Positions 33,856 through 42,503 of a stretch of 48,633 bases of DNA are shown here, one piece after another; the stretch's first letter is position 1, and each line of letters begins with the position of its first letter. Below the pieces are notes generated by a model. The model was not told the DNA's origin. It saw nothing but the letters and a program-made list of their open reading frames with translations, and ran no database searches. The translations under genes were made by a program, and so were the position numbers. Source of the DNA: Coriobacteriales bacterium (lineage in GTDB: Bacteria > Actinomycetota > Coriobacteriia > Coriobacteriales > UBA8131); the NCBI GenBank assembly GCA_031288185.1, contig JAITRZ010000035.1:1-48633 (forward strand), in the 5' to 3' direction.

Positions 33856-36630
33856 ATGGACATCCAGGTTCTGGGCGATTATGGGATAGACTACTTCATC
33901 ATCCCCTTGGCAAGCCGTCTTGAGAAGTATGAGGATGTACCCCACTTAGCCAGTAGACTCACGCCCGTTTTTCTCTCACACGGCTATCAAGCCCGCCATC
34001 GCATCTTACCGGTCAATGTTGGTTCGATGCTTGTGGGCGAACTTATACAGGAAATATGTTCTCAAGACGGCAAGGAAGATTGGTGCATCCGTTGGCCACA
34101 TTCTAAGGTCCAGCAGCCTAAACCTAAAGGCGCGCCGCCTGAAACCAAGGCTCCTTGGTTTCCCATTGCTTCTGTACCCGACCCCTATTGGATAACTCAT
34201 ACGCGCCACGTTCTTTGTAGAACAACAGGCGAGCAAGTACACCAGGAACCTGCCGGCACTCCTCTTAAATATCCCCTCGGTCAACGAAGCCACTATCTTA
34301 GGATGGATACTGTTTACCAAAAAGAAAACCAGCTTGAGCTTAAACCTGCCAGGAAAAAGACAGATCTGTTTGTTATTAGGGACTACGGTCGACAAAGGAT
34401 ACTGCCGTCATCAAACGTCTTGCCAATAGAGGAAAGGGAAGCGCTCAATGACGCGCACATAGATGTTCTGCGCGAGCATGATGCTTTGATGATCCTGAGA
34501 ACCTATGTAACCAACAAGAAATCTCAGTACTTTGAAGTACCTTTGGTTAAACGCGTAGTAAAAACCGATAAGCGTAGTGAAACAGGTAACAAGAGCGAGC
34601 CGCGCGCATTGCGCAACAGGATAATCTTGACGCTTAACTTTGAGGAATTAAAACAGGAAGGCGCTCTGCTGCAGGCAGCCTTTTCATGGGACAGTATCCT
34701 GCGAGGCGCTGTCGCCGCCATCAGGCAGATAAAATGTTATTGGCACTACAAGGCCATAATCATTGCGTTCAGTGGCAACGGGTCACTTCTCTATCTGCCG
34801 CAGTCCGATGCGAGCTCACAAGATGAGCCGCAGGAAAACGGGCGCTTTACGCTGGTATACCGTGAAAACAGAAGCGATCTGCTTAAAGAAATGTATGACG
34901 CGGGCAGGCTTTTTGGCAATCTCTCGATTCTGCAGGCAATCCTGGCATATGCCCTCTGCAAGGATAAAACGTACAGAACAGATGCGCGGGGCTTATCTGA
35001 TGCAGACTTTCAGCAAACGGTAGAAAGGGCGCTGGTTGCAAGTGTCTATACCGCTGAACACATCAGCAGAGAGGGCGACTGGTATGCATGGGCCGCTCAA
35101 AACAAGGATAAATACTACGAGCCGCTGCGCGTAGAATTTGCAAAGGACAGGGTAGGCATACACACACTAACCTGCTGGCGGCAGGGATTTGGTGAGAAGG
35201 GTGTTGGCGCACACCCAAACGAGGCACTGGACGAAGATGCCTTGCCTTCTGTTATGCGATTTCCTGAATCTGCCTTTCTGGGTACCAAAAGGATGCTTCC
35301 CCAAATAACCACTCCACAAGCAAAAGGGTTCCCTGCGCAGGACGCATCTACCAACACGGATGATGTAAAGTTGCCCTATCCCTTTGAGTCCATCGTCAAA
35401 GAGTTGATATATAAAAGCCTGCCAGATGATATGAATCCTCAGCACTATTTTGGAGCACTCGCTGACAAATCCTCAGGCAAAGCAGTTCTTAAGCTGCAAC
35501 AGGCAGATAGGCTCATTGCGTCCTCAGGGTCACCCGCTAACATTATCTTTGAGCTATGCCGGGATATAGTCTGTCAAGGTAAGATTGAAACAACACACTA
35601 TGCGTCCGGTCTCGCAAACGTGCAGGATCTCATATACCCCGACGGTACACAAAAAGTACGCACACGGTGTACCAGCAAGGATTCTGCCTCAATTCCCCAT
35701 TTAAGGATGGGACATTATCTGATCTATGATTCAAGCGAGATCCGCCAGGTCTGTGAAACTACCAAGCAAATTAATAGCTATATCGCTGATACTGAGAGCC
35801 ACAAACCGCTTTCACTGTGCATCTTTGGCAAGCCAGGATCGGGCAAATCTTTTCTGGTTCAGGAAATCATTGACAAATTGAAACGCGCCCCCGCAACCAA
35901 AAGGAACAAACCGGAGTACATAGAATTTAACCTGTCCCAGATGAATGAATATAAAGATCTGATAAGCGCTTTTCACAAAATACGGGATGTGGGACTTGCC
36001 GAGAAACTCCCCTTCGTGTTTTTTGATGAGTTTGACTCACGCTATAAAAAAGATGAACTTGGTTGGTTACGCTTTTTTCTATCACCCATGCAGGATGGAA
36101 CCTTTATGGATGAAAGCGGTGTCCTGCACAAGATGGGAAGGGCAATCTTCTTTTTCGCCGGCGGTGTTTTTACCACTATGGATCAATTTAGGCAATACAA
36201 GAGAAATGATACGGCTGAAACCGAAGGCAGTGATTCTGGCCGTCATGATACGGGCAATTTTCGTGAAAAGATAAAACTGCCGGACTTTATTTCGCGGGTT
36301 AAAGGGTTTATAGACGTAGCGGGGCCCAACAGCACGTCAGACGGCGGTGTACTACACTATTTTCGCAGGACGACTCTGCTGCGCACCATGCTGGAGAAGA
36401 AATTTAATGTGAAGGAACATGGCAGTATCAAAATACAGGATGAAGTCATAGCTGCTTTTTTGCGCGCAAAAGAATTCTATAATGGCGCTCGTTCCCTGCA
36501 AAGCCTCATAGACATGAGCGAAGGCAGGGGTGATCGTGTATTTAAAGCGTCAGATGTTTATATCGGAGACCGATTGCATCTTTATGTAAGCGACGATTTT
36601 CGCAAGTATCTGCACCAAAGGCAACCGTGA
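33856..36630 (+). CDS. Large AAA+ ATPase of unknown function
   Basis: I do not recognise a named family. The ATG at 33856 has GGGGAGAAG upstream; the protein is 924 residues. The C-terminal third is an AAA+ domain with Walker A FGKPGSGKS (residues ~663-671) and Walker B LPFVFFDEFDS, followed by FFAGGVFTTMDQF (sensor-1 region) and ISRVKGFIDV. The N-terminal half begins with a Rossmann-like strand (IQVLGDYGIDYFIIPLASR) and has IIIAFSGNGSLLYLP near 300; this hints at a degenerate nucleotide- or sugar-kinase-like fold, which is speculative. No TM or signal peptide is seen. It stands alone between the LCP gene and a pseudogene zone, so stress or phage defence is possible but unproven. Confidence 0.75.
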   Translation: MDIQVLGDYGIDYFIIPLASRLEKYEDVPHLASRLTPVFLSHGYQARHRILPVNVGSMLVGELIQEICSQDGKEDWCIRWPHSKVQQPKPKGAPPETKAPWFPIASVPDPYWITHTRHVLCRTTGEQVHQEPAGTPLKYPLGQRSHYLRMDTVYQKENQLELKPARKKTDLFVIRDYGRQRILPSSNVLPIEEREALNDAHIDVLREHDALMILRTYVTNKKSQYFEVPLVKRVVKTDKRSETGNKSEPRALRNRIILTLNFEELKQEGALLQAAFSWDSILRGAVAAIRQIKCYWHYKAIIIAFSGNGSLLYLPQSDASSQDEPQENGRFTLVYRENRSDLLKEMYDAGRLFGNLSILQAILAYALCKDKTYRTDARGLSDADFQQTVERALVASVYTAEHISREGDWYAWAAQNKDKYYEPLRVEFAKDRVGIHTLTCWRQGFGEKGVGAHPNEALDEDALPSVMRFPESAFLGTKRMLPQITTPQAKGFPAQDASTNTDDVKLPYPFESIVKELIYKSLPDDMNPQHYFGALADKSSGKAVLKLQQADRLIASSGSPANIIFELCRDIVCQGKIETTHYASGLANVQDLIYPDGTQKVRTRCTSKDSASIPHLRMGHYLIYDSSEIRQVCETTKQINSYIADTESHKPLSLCIFGKPGSGKSFLVQEIIDKLKRAPATKRNKPEYIEFNLSQMNEYKDLISAFHKIRDVGLAEKLPFVFFDEFDSRYKKDELGWLRFFLSPMQDGTFMDESGVLHKMGRAIFFFAGGVFTTMDQFRQYKRNDTAETEGSDSGRHDTGNFREKIKLPDFISRVKGFIDVAGPNSTSDGGVLHYFRRTTLLRTMLEKKFNVKEHGSIKIQDEVIAAFLRAKEFYNGARSLQSLIDMSEGRGDRVFKASDVYIGDRLHLYVSDDFRKYLHQRQP

Positions 36631-36670
36631 TATGACCAGTACCGCGCGGTTTTGATACCTGGAGGAAAAA

Positions 36671-37131
36671 ATGAATCTGCTTATACATGATCTAAAGGAC
36701 AGTAAAATTATTTTGACAAAAAGCAATAAGGCCGATACAGTGATAATCTCCGGCGAAGGGAGGCCGTTGTTTATACCATAATAAACAATGGATTTTATGA
36801 AGGTAAGCAAACACATATTGCTTTTGAAATAATAGAAAATTGGTGCGGCCATTCAGGCATACAATTTGGCGGCGGCATAGGACAGGGCACCGGAGAAATG
36901 ATAGGGGCCGTAAAAGATGCGCCAATGAGCAAGGGGCTGTTTAATAACCTTGGACGAGAACTTAGATCGCTGGTAGAAAAGATAGAACGGAAAGAGCCGT
37001 TTGGCATAAAATATTTGAGCCCATACTTTCCAAGATTTTTATGGAAGATAATGGCGGAGACTACATTCTGGCACGCCCGCGCCTATAAAAACAACTTGAA
37101 GAAAAGTGATCTCCTAAGGAAGTCGGTGTAA
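36671..37131 (+). pseudogene. Remnant of flavodoxin-type NAD(P)H oxidoreductase genes
   Basis: A 36-codon frame from the ATG at 36671 reads MNLLIHDLKDSKII... and stops at 36781. An overlapping frame (36755-37131) reads VYTIINNGFYEGKQTHIAFE, then WCGHSGIQFGGGIGQGTGEM and a C-terminal tail. The first part resembles the start, and the second the C-terminal half, of flavin reductase-type proteins that often sit in adjacent genes in anaerobes. The middle, including the usual cysteine-rich and flavin-binding segments, is missing. A deletion appears to have fused the two ends out of frame. The region is AT-rich relative to neighbours. Confidence 0.65.
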
Positions 37132-37284
37132 GGTGCGCAACAAGCCTGTTTAACAGGCCTGCTCGCGCTCATCACACCGACAACACGCGGATGGGGGAAA
37201 ACCGCAGTGGGCTTATGGCCTTGCTGCGATTTTTCTTTGCCAGAGTATGCCAGACATAAACTTTGCTTAGACATCAACAGGTCT

Positions 37285-37939
37285 TTAATAGTAGACCTCG
37301 TAGCCAGCGTCTGGATTGTAGGTTCCCTCATGTAGCACATCAAGATAGGTGCCGTAGAAGACGCCATCGGCGAGGTTTAAGTGGTCTATCTTATAGGTGA
37401 CCACTATTCCAGGCGTGTTTGAGGAAACCCCATTGTTCTGTTGAGAAATGAATACGGCAAATCCATCGGCCTCAAACAGGGTGGAATTTGATGGGCCTAT
37501 AACTAGAAAAAGACAGCCCGAGGCATCTTTGTGTGATACAAAGGGTTCTCCAATCAAGTCATACACGTCGCGATAGTATGACTCCCATCCGCTCGATGTC
37601 ACTTTTGATTCACCTTTGTACAGCAAATTGGCCAGGGTGTGCAGAGCCCATACCTTCATATTGATGTAAACAGCGCCCACTCCATTTACCAGGTAGTTGT
37701 TAAAGGCGGTACTTCCGGGATATTCAACCAACTCCCCCTCTGCGTAGCGCTCATCTATCACCGTGCGAACCGCCGTCCTGTAATTTTGAGCCTGAGCCAT
37801 TGTATTTTTGATCCTCAGCCTTTCGTATGTAGCCCGTCAGCGCAGGTATGGCTATCGCGAGCAGTATGCCCAAAATCACAATAACAACTATCAGTTCTAC
37901 GAGGATAAAGCCGTCTCGGCCCTGCGCAACGCCTCGCAC
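37285..37939 (-). pseudogene. Type IV prepilin-like gene with a single-base frameshift
   Basis: The GTG at 37939 opens a frame with DGFILVELIVVIVILGILL and AIPALTGYIRKAEDQKY, which then runs out of frame. The body (AQAQNYRTAVRTVIDERYAEGEL... to DAGYEVYY) continues in the +1 frame from about 37800 to 37285. Removing one A from the AAAAA run at the junction (near 37806-37812) joins the frames and gives the same spacing as the intact paralogue at 39279-39944. It could be a pseudogene, a phase-variable gene or a sequencing error. Confidence 0.75.
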
Positions 37940-38484
37940 AGGGGGTGTCCGGTGAGTTCCACGGGCCGAGGAGCCCTAGTGATGGACCGAAGGGAATTTG
38001 CGCGCAACGTTATCGAGGCGACAAGGATGAGGACTGTTTGAGCTGGCGCTCCCTGTGCGCGGGGCCCACGCAGCGACAGTCCCGGAGACGTTTTTCTTCC
38101 CACACCATGAATCCGGGTACAAAAAACCGCCTGGCGCAGGGGCCTGGGCGGCATCTTTGGCGCGTACACTCGCGCCCTCATAGTGGTTGGTGGACTGAAT
38201 GAGAACTAAGCTATGAGCCCCCCCCCCCCGGGCATATTCTGGATGTTTTTGCGCTCATGTGTCCCCGCTCCCTTCAGATTGCCTGTCTTGGTGCCTTGCT
38301 TGATAGTGCGTGTCTGAGTAGTGCTTTATCTTGGTTCCTGTCTTGCCTGTCATTTTTGGTAGCACGTAGTGTAGCATAGGCGTGAGAATGTGTCATCGTG
38401 CGCAAAGCGCTGCCCGCTGCACGTGTGAACTTACACGCTTGCAGTCTGAGCCTTCGCTCTGAGCGGTAGTCATAAGAACACAGG
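37940..38484. other. Intergenic region upstream of the frameshifted prepilin
   Basis: It contains the second copy of the 12-C repeat (38206-38385). Otherwise I see only short GC-rich inverted repeats and no supported gene. Confidence 0.5.
38206..38385. repeat. Copy 2 of the ~180-bp dispersed repeat with a 12-C tract
   Basis: Matches 194-375, with the first 58 bases identical and the same number of C. It lies 265 bp upstream of the frameshifted prepilin start. Confidence 0.8.
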
Positions 38485-38613
38485 ATATTGCCCACTGCCA
38501 TCCGAATCTACTTCGCTAAGATTCTGCAAGTTGGCGGCATCCCCTCTGACGTGCGCAGTTACAACGCCAAGACCGTGGCCACTATGCAGGAGGCAAACCG
38601 CATATCGACTTGA
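38485..38613 (+). pseudogene. RelB/DinJ-type antitoxin, C-terminal remnant
   Basis: The frame reads LPTAIRIYFAKILQVGGIP then SDVRSYNAKTVATMQEAN before TGA at 38611. LPTAIRIF-type and GGIP segments are typical of the ribbon-helix-helix antitoxins of the RelB/DinJ family. The N-terminal half is gone (a stop lies ten codons before the match) and no toxin gene follows. It is a remnant of a toxin-antitoxin pair. Confidence 0.6.
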
Positions 38614-38616
38614 GCA

Positions 38617-39109
38617 TTAAAGGGTGATGTCACATATATTCGCTTTTTCCTTTATCAGATGGTCAAGTGATCCCCAACTTACGTTAGCACAGGCAATAAA
38701 GTCATAGGGTATTTTTACCCTCAGCAAGTCAAGCGCAGCTGCCTTGTCGGGGGAATCGATAAAGAATGGGGAATCGGTTTCTCCAAACAAATGCGCGTCA
38801 AGAGGACGTGCACCTTGACACATTCAACTCGGCCGCTTTTTGCGCCCAGCGGATTGCTGCTTCTTCTGTGCGCGCCGCCAAATCTTCGACAGCTTCCGGA
38901 GCCTTCATGTCGGTTGACTTGGCCTTTGCGTTGTTGACCATACAGACGATCTTTTCGGGATTGTCCAACAGGGGACAGGGCCGCAGCATATTTTCATTGA
39001 AAGGTATACCCTTATGGTATTCCATAAAAAGAGGTGATTGCAGGGCTTCTAAAAGCGTTGTTTCGTGGATATTGACGTTAAAATAGTGACAGAACGCGCA
39101 GGGTTCCAA
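38617..39109 (-). pseudogene. Remnants of a radical SAM/SPASM protein and an unidentified fragment
   Basis: The frame 38798-39109 reads EPCAFCHYFNVNIHETTLLE and NMLRPCPLLDNPEKI, followed by a helical tail. That resembles the Cys-rich SPASM C-terminus of certain radical SAM proteins; the catalytic N-terminal part is absent. The frame 38617-38823 (LDAHLFGETDSPFFID...) overlaps its end in another frame; I do not recognise it, but its composition looks coding. Both are probably leftovers of deletions. Confidence 0.5.
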
Positions 39110-39278
39110 AGCGGCGTCTCAGTTCTCTGGATAGGAATGACTAGACGACTGTTGTATAACAGTACCAAAAGTTATCTTGGGATAAAACCAACAATTGCCG
39201 ATTGCCTGTCGAAGAGGAAACATGCTGTGTCCTTTTGATGCCTCTGTATCCTCTCCTCTGTGTCCTCCCTGTGCACCC

Positions 39279-39944
39279 TCAAGACAAAAAGTGATATATC
39301 TCATAGTCTGCGTTGGCGTTGTAGAGAGGGGAAGTTCGCATTGCTCTGATGATGTCATTGCTCTGAGTGGCGCTCTCAATCCGTTGCATCCGATAGGTCA
39401 CCACAATGGTTGGATCGTCGCCGATATTGTCGCCATTGGGGTAGAAGCAATAGTAAAACCCATCGGCATTTATCGCGGTAGTAGCGCTCGTGTTGGAACC
39501 AACAAGATAGTAGTACCAATACCCAGGGTCAGAGTATGTTGTTGGATAAGTTTTTCCCATCAGGGCAGAGGCGGCGCAGCAATAGGTATAGTCATTGTAA
39601 GTGGCGCGAAACGAGAGTTCAAATACGGAAAAAACCTTGGTCTCCCAGCCAATTGCCCCGTCTTGGATGTAATCGGATATTATGGAATCTGTGCTGAGTT
39701 CACCCTTCGCGTATGCTTCATCCAACACAGAACGAACTGCCTGCGCAGCACCTCTGGCGCCCATACTGTATTGCTTATCCTGCGCTTTACCTATATAACC
39801 AACAAGCGCGGGCAGGGAGATGGCAACAAGAATTCCCAGCATGATGATAACAACGATGAGTTCTGTAAGGGTGAAGCCTTTACGCGGCTCGCACGCTATG
39901 ATAGTGAAACCCCTTTTCCCCTCCCCTGGGGAAATGTGTGACAC
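39279..39944 (-). CDS. Type IV prepilin-like protein
   Basis: Intact prepilin/pseudopilin of 221 residues from a GTG at 39944. The signal KGFTLTELIVVIIMLGILVA (Gly -1, Phe +1, Glu +5) is followed by ISLPALVGYIGKAQDKQY and a Tyr-rich globular domain ending DYEIYHFLS. The leader contains a second, earlier RGFTII motif 10 residues upstream of the true one, as if the cleavage region had been duplicated. Membrane and extracellular fibre location is expected. No assembly ATPase or peptidase genes lie in the window, so these prepilins are orphans here. Confidence 0.82.
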   Translation of the reverse strand: MSHISPGEGKRGFTIIACEPRKGFTLTELIVVIIMLGILVAISLPALVGYIGKAQDKQYSMGARGAAQAVRSVLDEAYAKGELSTDSIISDYIQDGAIGWETKVFSVFELSFRATYNDYTYCCAASALMGKTYPTTYSDPGYWYYYLVGSNTSATTAINADGFYYCFYPNGDNIGDDPTIVVTYRMQRIESATQSNDIIRAMRTSPLYNANADYEIYHFLS

Positions 39945-40066
39945 TCTGTCTCCTTCTGTACGTTTGCAGCGCTTATGGACAGGTGTTCATAGTAGCACAA
40001 TCCAACACCTGGTTAATCCTCCATGGCAACCCAAATGGCCAATCGGCGCTTCCAAGCGCTCATTCC

Positions 40067-40106
40067 GGAGGCGCGCCCTTTCCCTTACGGGACATGGCGC
40101 GCCTCC
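40067..40106. terminator. Strong hairpin downstream of the ABC importer operon
   Basis: GGAGGCGCGCC (40067-40077) pairs perfectly with GGCGCGCCTCC (40096-40106). It lies 87 bp past the stop of the substrate-binding protein gene. There is no U-tract, so Rho-independent termination is not certain. Confidence 0.5.
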
Positions 40107-40192
40107 TTCCCAGGGGGAGCGTACAGGCAGAGCGGAAACGGGGGTTTGCGGCCAGTGTGGTTGTGAAACGGGCTGGCGCTCCCCGTCATTCA

Positions 40193-41272
40193 TCAATCCA
40201 GATAATCAATCTCACTCCAAAGATTATCTACAAACTGCTGGCTGTTGATGTCGGCAGGTAGATAGCCGGTTTTCTTGAGTTCATCCACAAAGTAGAGAGC
40301 GTCTTTGTAAGGCTGCTGAGCATTGCTGGCATCATGATGGGACTGATAGTGATAGCTTTTTAACAGTTCAACAAGCAATTCCTTGTCGTCAGAGGCCACA
40401 TAGGCTTCATGGCTTGATCCATCGGTAACGATCTCCGCAGCTTCCTCTGGGTTGGCCGCTATCCATTCAACCGCCCGATACCAACCACGCAACAGAGCCT
40501 TGACCTTCTCAGGCTCATCGGTGATGGCCGCATGGGAAGCATACAGGAAGCAGCAATACTTGCCGGCAAACACGCTGTCTGAGCCAATATCCACCAGCAC
40601 TCTGAAGCCGGCTTTCTCAGCCTGGGTACCAAAGGGATCCCAGGCGGCAATGGCGTCAACCTCACCGCGCTCGGCTACCTCTTGCAGCACGGTTAGGTCA
40701 TACGGTGCCCAGGTTACCTCACCCGCCTCTTCAGAAGGATTGATACCGACATTGGCCAGGGCGACTGAGGTGATAGCCCAAGGTGTGCCACCAACCTCAT
40801 CAACCCCTATCGTCTTGCCGCGTAGATCCTCCACGCTGTTAAGAGGCGAATCACCCGGCACCAACAGCTTGATGCAGCCCTCATGCAAACCGCCTATGAT
40901 GTTGATGTCCAAACCCTCGTTCACTGCCGGAAAAAACTGAAAGTCTCCGTTGGTAACAAGAAACTGACCGGAGGCCAGGCCGTCTTTTTGTTGTTGAAAC
41001 GTGCCACTTACCAGCTCTACGTCAATGCCTTCTTCTTCCCAAAAACCCAGTTCCTTGGCGATATAGGTTGGTGAACCGCACAGTCCGCCGCCCAACGCCT
41101 GTATCTGAGTAGAACCCAGAGGAAACTTCTCCGCGACAGGAGAAGACACCGGTGCCGTGCTTGTGCCATTGCAGGCTGCCAGGGTCAGGCTCAATGCCGC
41201 TGTTAGGGCCAAGGCTAAAAATAGCCGCAGGGCCTTGCCGGTGCTTGTTGTGTCGTGCTTTCTTACGTTCAT
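40193..41272 (-). CDS. Sulfonate/taurine-type ABC transporter substrate-binding lipoprotein
   Basis: Extracytoplasmic receptor of the SsuA/TauA/NMT1-like group. A signal peptide ends in the lipobox LAAC (near residue 34). The mature part has ALGGGLCGSPTYIAKELGFWEEEGIDVELV, GKTIGVDEVGG and DAIAAWDPFGTQAEKAG, family hallmarks of aliphatic sulfonate, taurine or nitrate binding proteins. GGAAAGGATAG precedes the ATG. It follows the ATPase gene by 232 bp on the same strand. The substrate cannot be read from sequence; the linked sulfhydrylase genes favour an organosulfur compound. Confidence 0.9.
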   Translation of the reverse strand: MNVRKHDTTSTGKALRLFLALALTAALSLTLAACNGTSTAPVSSPVAEKFPLGSTQIQALGGGLCGSPTYIAKELGFWEEEGIDVELVSGTFQQQKDGLASGQFLVTNGDFQFFPAVNEGLDINIIGGLHEGCIKLLVPGDSPLNSVEDLRGKTIGVDEVGGTPWAITSVALANVGINPSEEAGEVTWAPYDLTVLQEVAERGEVDAIAAWDPFGTQAEKAGFRVLVDIGSDSVFAGKYCCFLYASHAAITDEPEKVKALLRGWYRAVEWIAANPEEAAEIVTDGSSHEAYVASDDKELLVELLKSYHYQSHHDASNAQQPYKDALYFVDELKKTGYLPADINSQQFVDNLWSEIDYLD

Positions 41273-41504
41273 GGTCTATCCTTTCCTTTGGGGCCGCCAG
41301 ACTGCACAAACAGGCTGTTTGGCCGCTTTTCTCCACGTGTCCGTGTTTGCTTACACCGGCGCGCGTTGTTGGTTGCGCCGTTGTTGCCATTGTTGGTTTC
41401 CCGCAGCTTCTTTGCTCGCTTGTCACTTTGGGTACGCCTTCCTTGATGCTCGGTCTGCGCTGATGGATAAGGGCGAACACCCCTTCGCACATACTTTTGA
41501 GCAC

Positions 41505-42503
41505 CTAGATGCTAAATTCTGGCTCTGGATGCGAGCCAGACAGGTGCAGCTTTTCCAAAATCTGAGCTCTCAGTCGCAAGAAGTCGGGGCTGGAGCGAGA
41601 ACGCGGGCGTCCGAGTTTGATGTCGATCATCTCGCTTATGCGACCCGGCCGTGGTGTCATTATCACCACGCGATCACTCAGGTAGATAGCCTCATCCACA
41701 TCGTGGGTGACCAACACCATGGTTGATTTGAACTCTTTCCAGAGATCCAGCAGCTTGTCTTGCAGCTCAATGCGTGTAAAGGAATCCAGTGCCCCCATTG
41801 GCTCATCCAAAAGCAAGGCTTTGGGTTCATTGATTAACGCGCGGGCGATAGCCACCCTCTGAGCCATACCACCGCTTATCTGGTGCGGATAGGCTAAGCC
41901 AAAGCCGGAGAGTCCAACCAACGCAACAAACTGCGCAACCCGCGGCTTCTGCGCGTGATAGACTCCACGAGCTTTCAGGCCGGTAGCGATGTTGTCCTCC
42001 ACGGTGGCCCAGGGATACAGGGCTCCCTGTTGAAACACATAGCCGCGTTCATGGCTGGGGGCGGTGATAGGCTGGTTTTGCATGGTCAGGGTGCCGCTTT
42101 GCGGCTGGTCAAGACCAGCAATCAGGCGCAACAGGGTGGTTTTGCCGCAACCCGAAGGTCCTATCAGGCTTACAAATTCGCCCAGACGCACGATAAGCGA
42201 CACATCATCCAGGGCATGGGTTGTTCCATTGTGCCCATCGCTGTAGATGCGGCTTACGTGCTTTACACTTATGAGTGTGGGGTGAGCTCCGTCCTGCACG
42301 GCTGTGGCTCGCTCCGATGTCTGCTCTACGGTCTCGACCTGTCCTACAGTCTGCTCTACGGTCTCGACCTGTTTCAGTACTCGCTCTACGGTCTCGACCC
42401 TCTCTGATACCCACTCTACGGTCTCGACCTTCTCTACGACCTGCCCGTGCGGCCCACACTGTCCTTTTCCCGGTGCTTCCTGAAGGCGCGGGAGGCTGCT
42501 CAT
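41505..42503 (-). CDS. Sulfonate/taurine-type ABC transporter ATPase with a repetitive N-terminus
   Basis: Cytoplasmic ATPase of the SsuB/TauB type: Walker [11 protein letters not shown]-loop [15 protein letters not shown], signature SGGMAQR, Walker [14 protein letters not shown]-loop THDVDEA. The ATG at 42503 overlaps the permease stop (ATGA), which decides the start. Between residues ~20 and 70 the protein has a tandem repeat of VETVE every ~10 residues, matching four copies of CTCTACGGTCTCGACC in the DNA (42310-42435). This is not part of the family and could form a helix or coiled coil. Confidence 0.92.
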   Translation of the reverse strand: MSSLPRLQEAPGKGQCGPHGQVVEKVETVEWVSERVETVERVLKQVETVEQTVGQVETVEQTSERATAVQDGAHPTLISVKHVSRIYSDGHNGTTHALDDVSLIVRLGEFVSLIGPSGCGKTTLLRLIAGLDQPQSGTLTMQNQPITAPSHERGYVFQQGALYPWATVEDNIATGLKARGVYHAQKPRVAQFVALVGLSGFGLAYPHQISGGMAQRVAIARALINEPKALLLDEPMGALDSFTRIELQDKLLDLWKEFKSTMVLVTHDVDEAIYLSDRVVIMTPRPGRISEMIDIKLGRPRSRSSPDFLRLRAQILEKLHLSGSHPEPEFSI

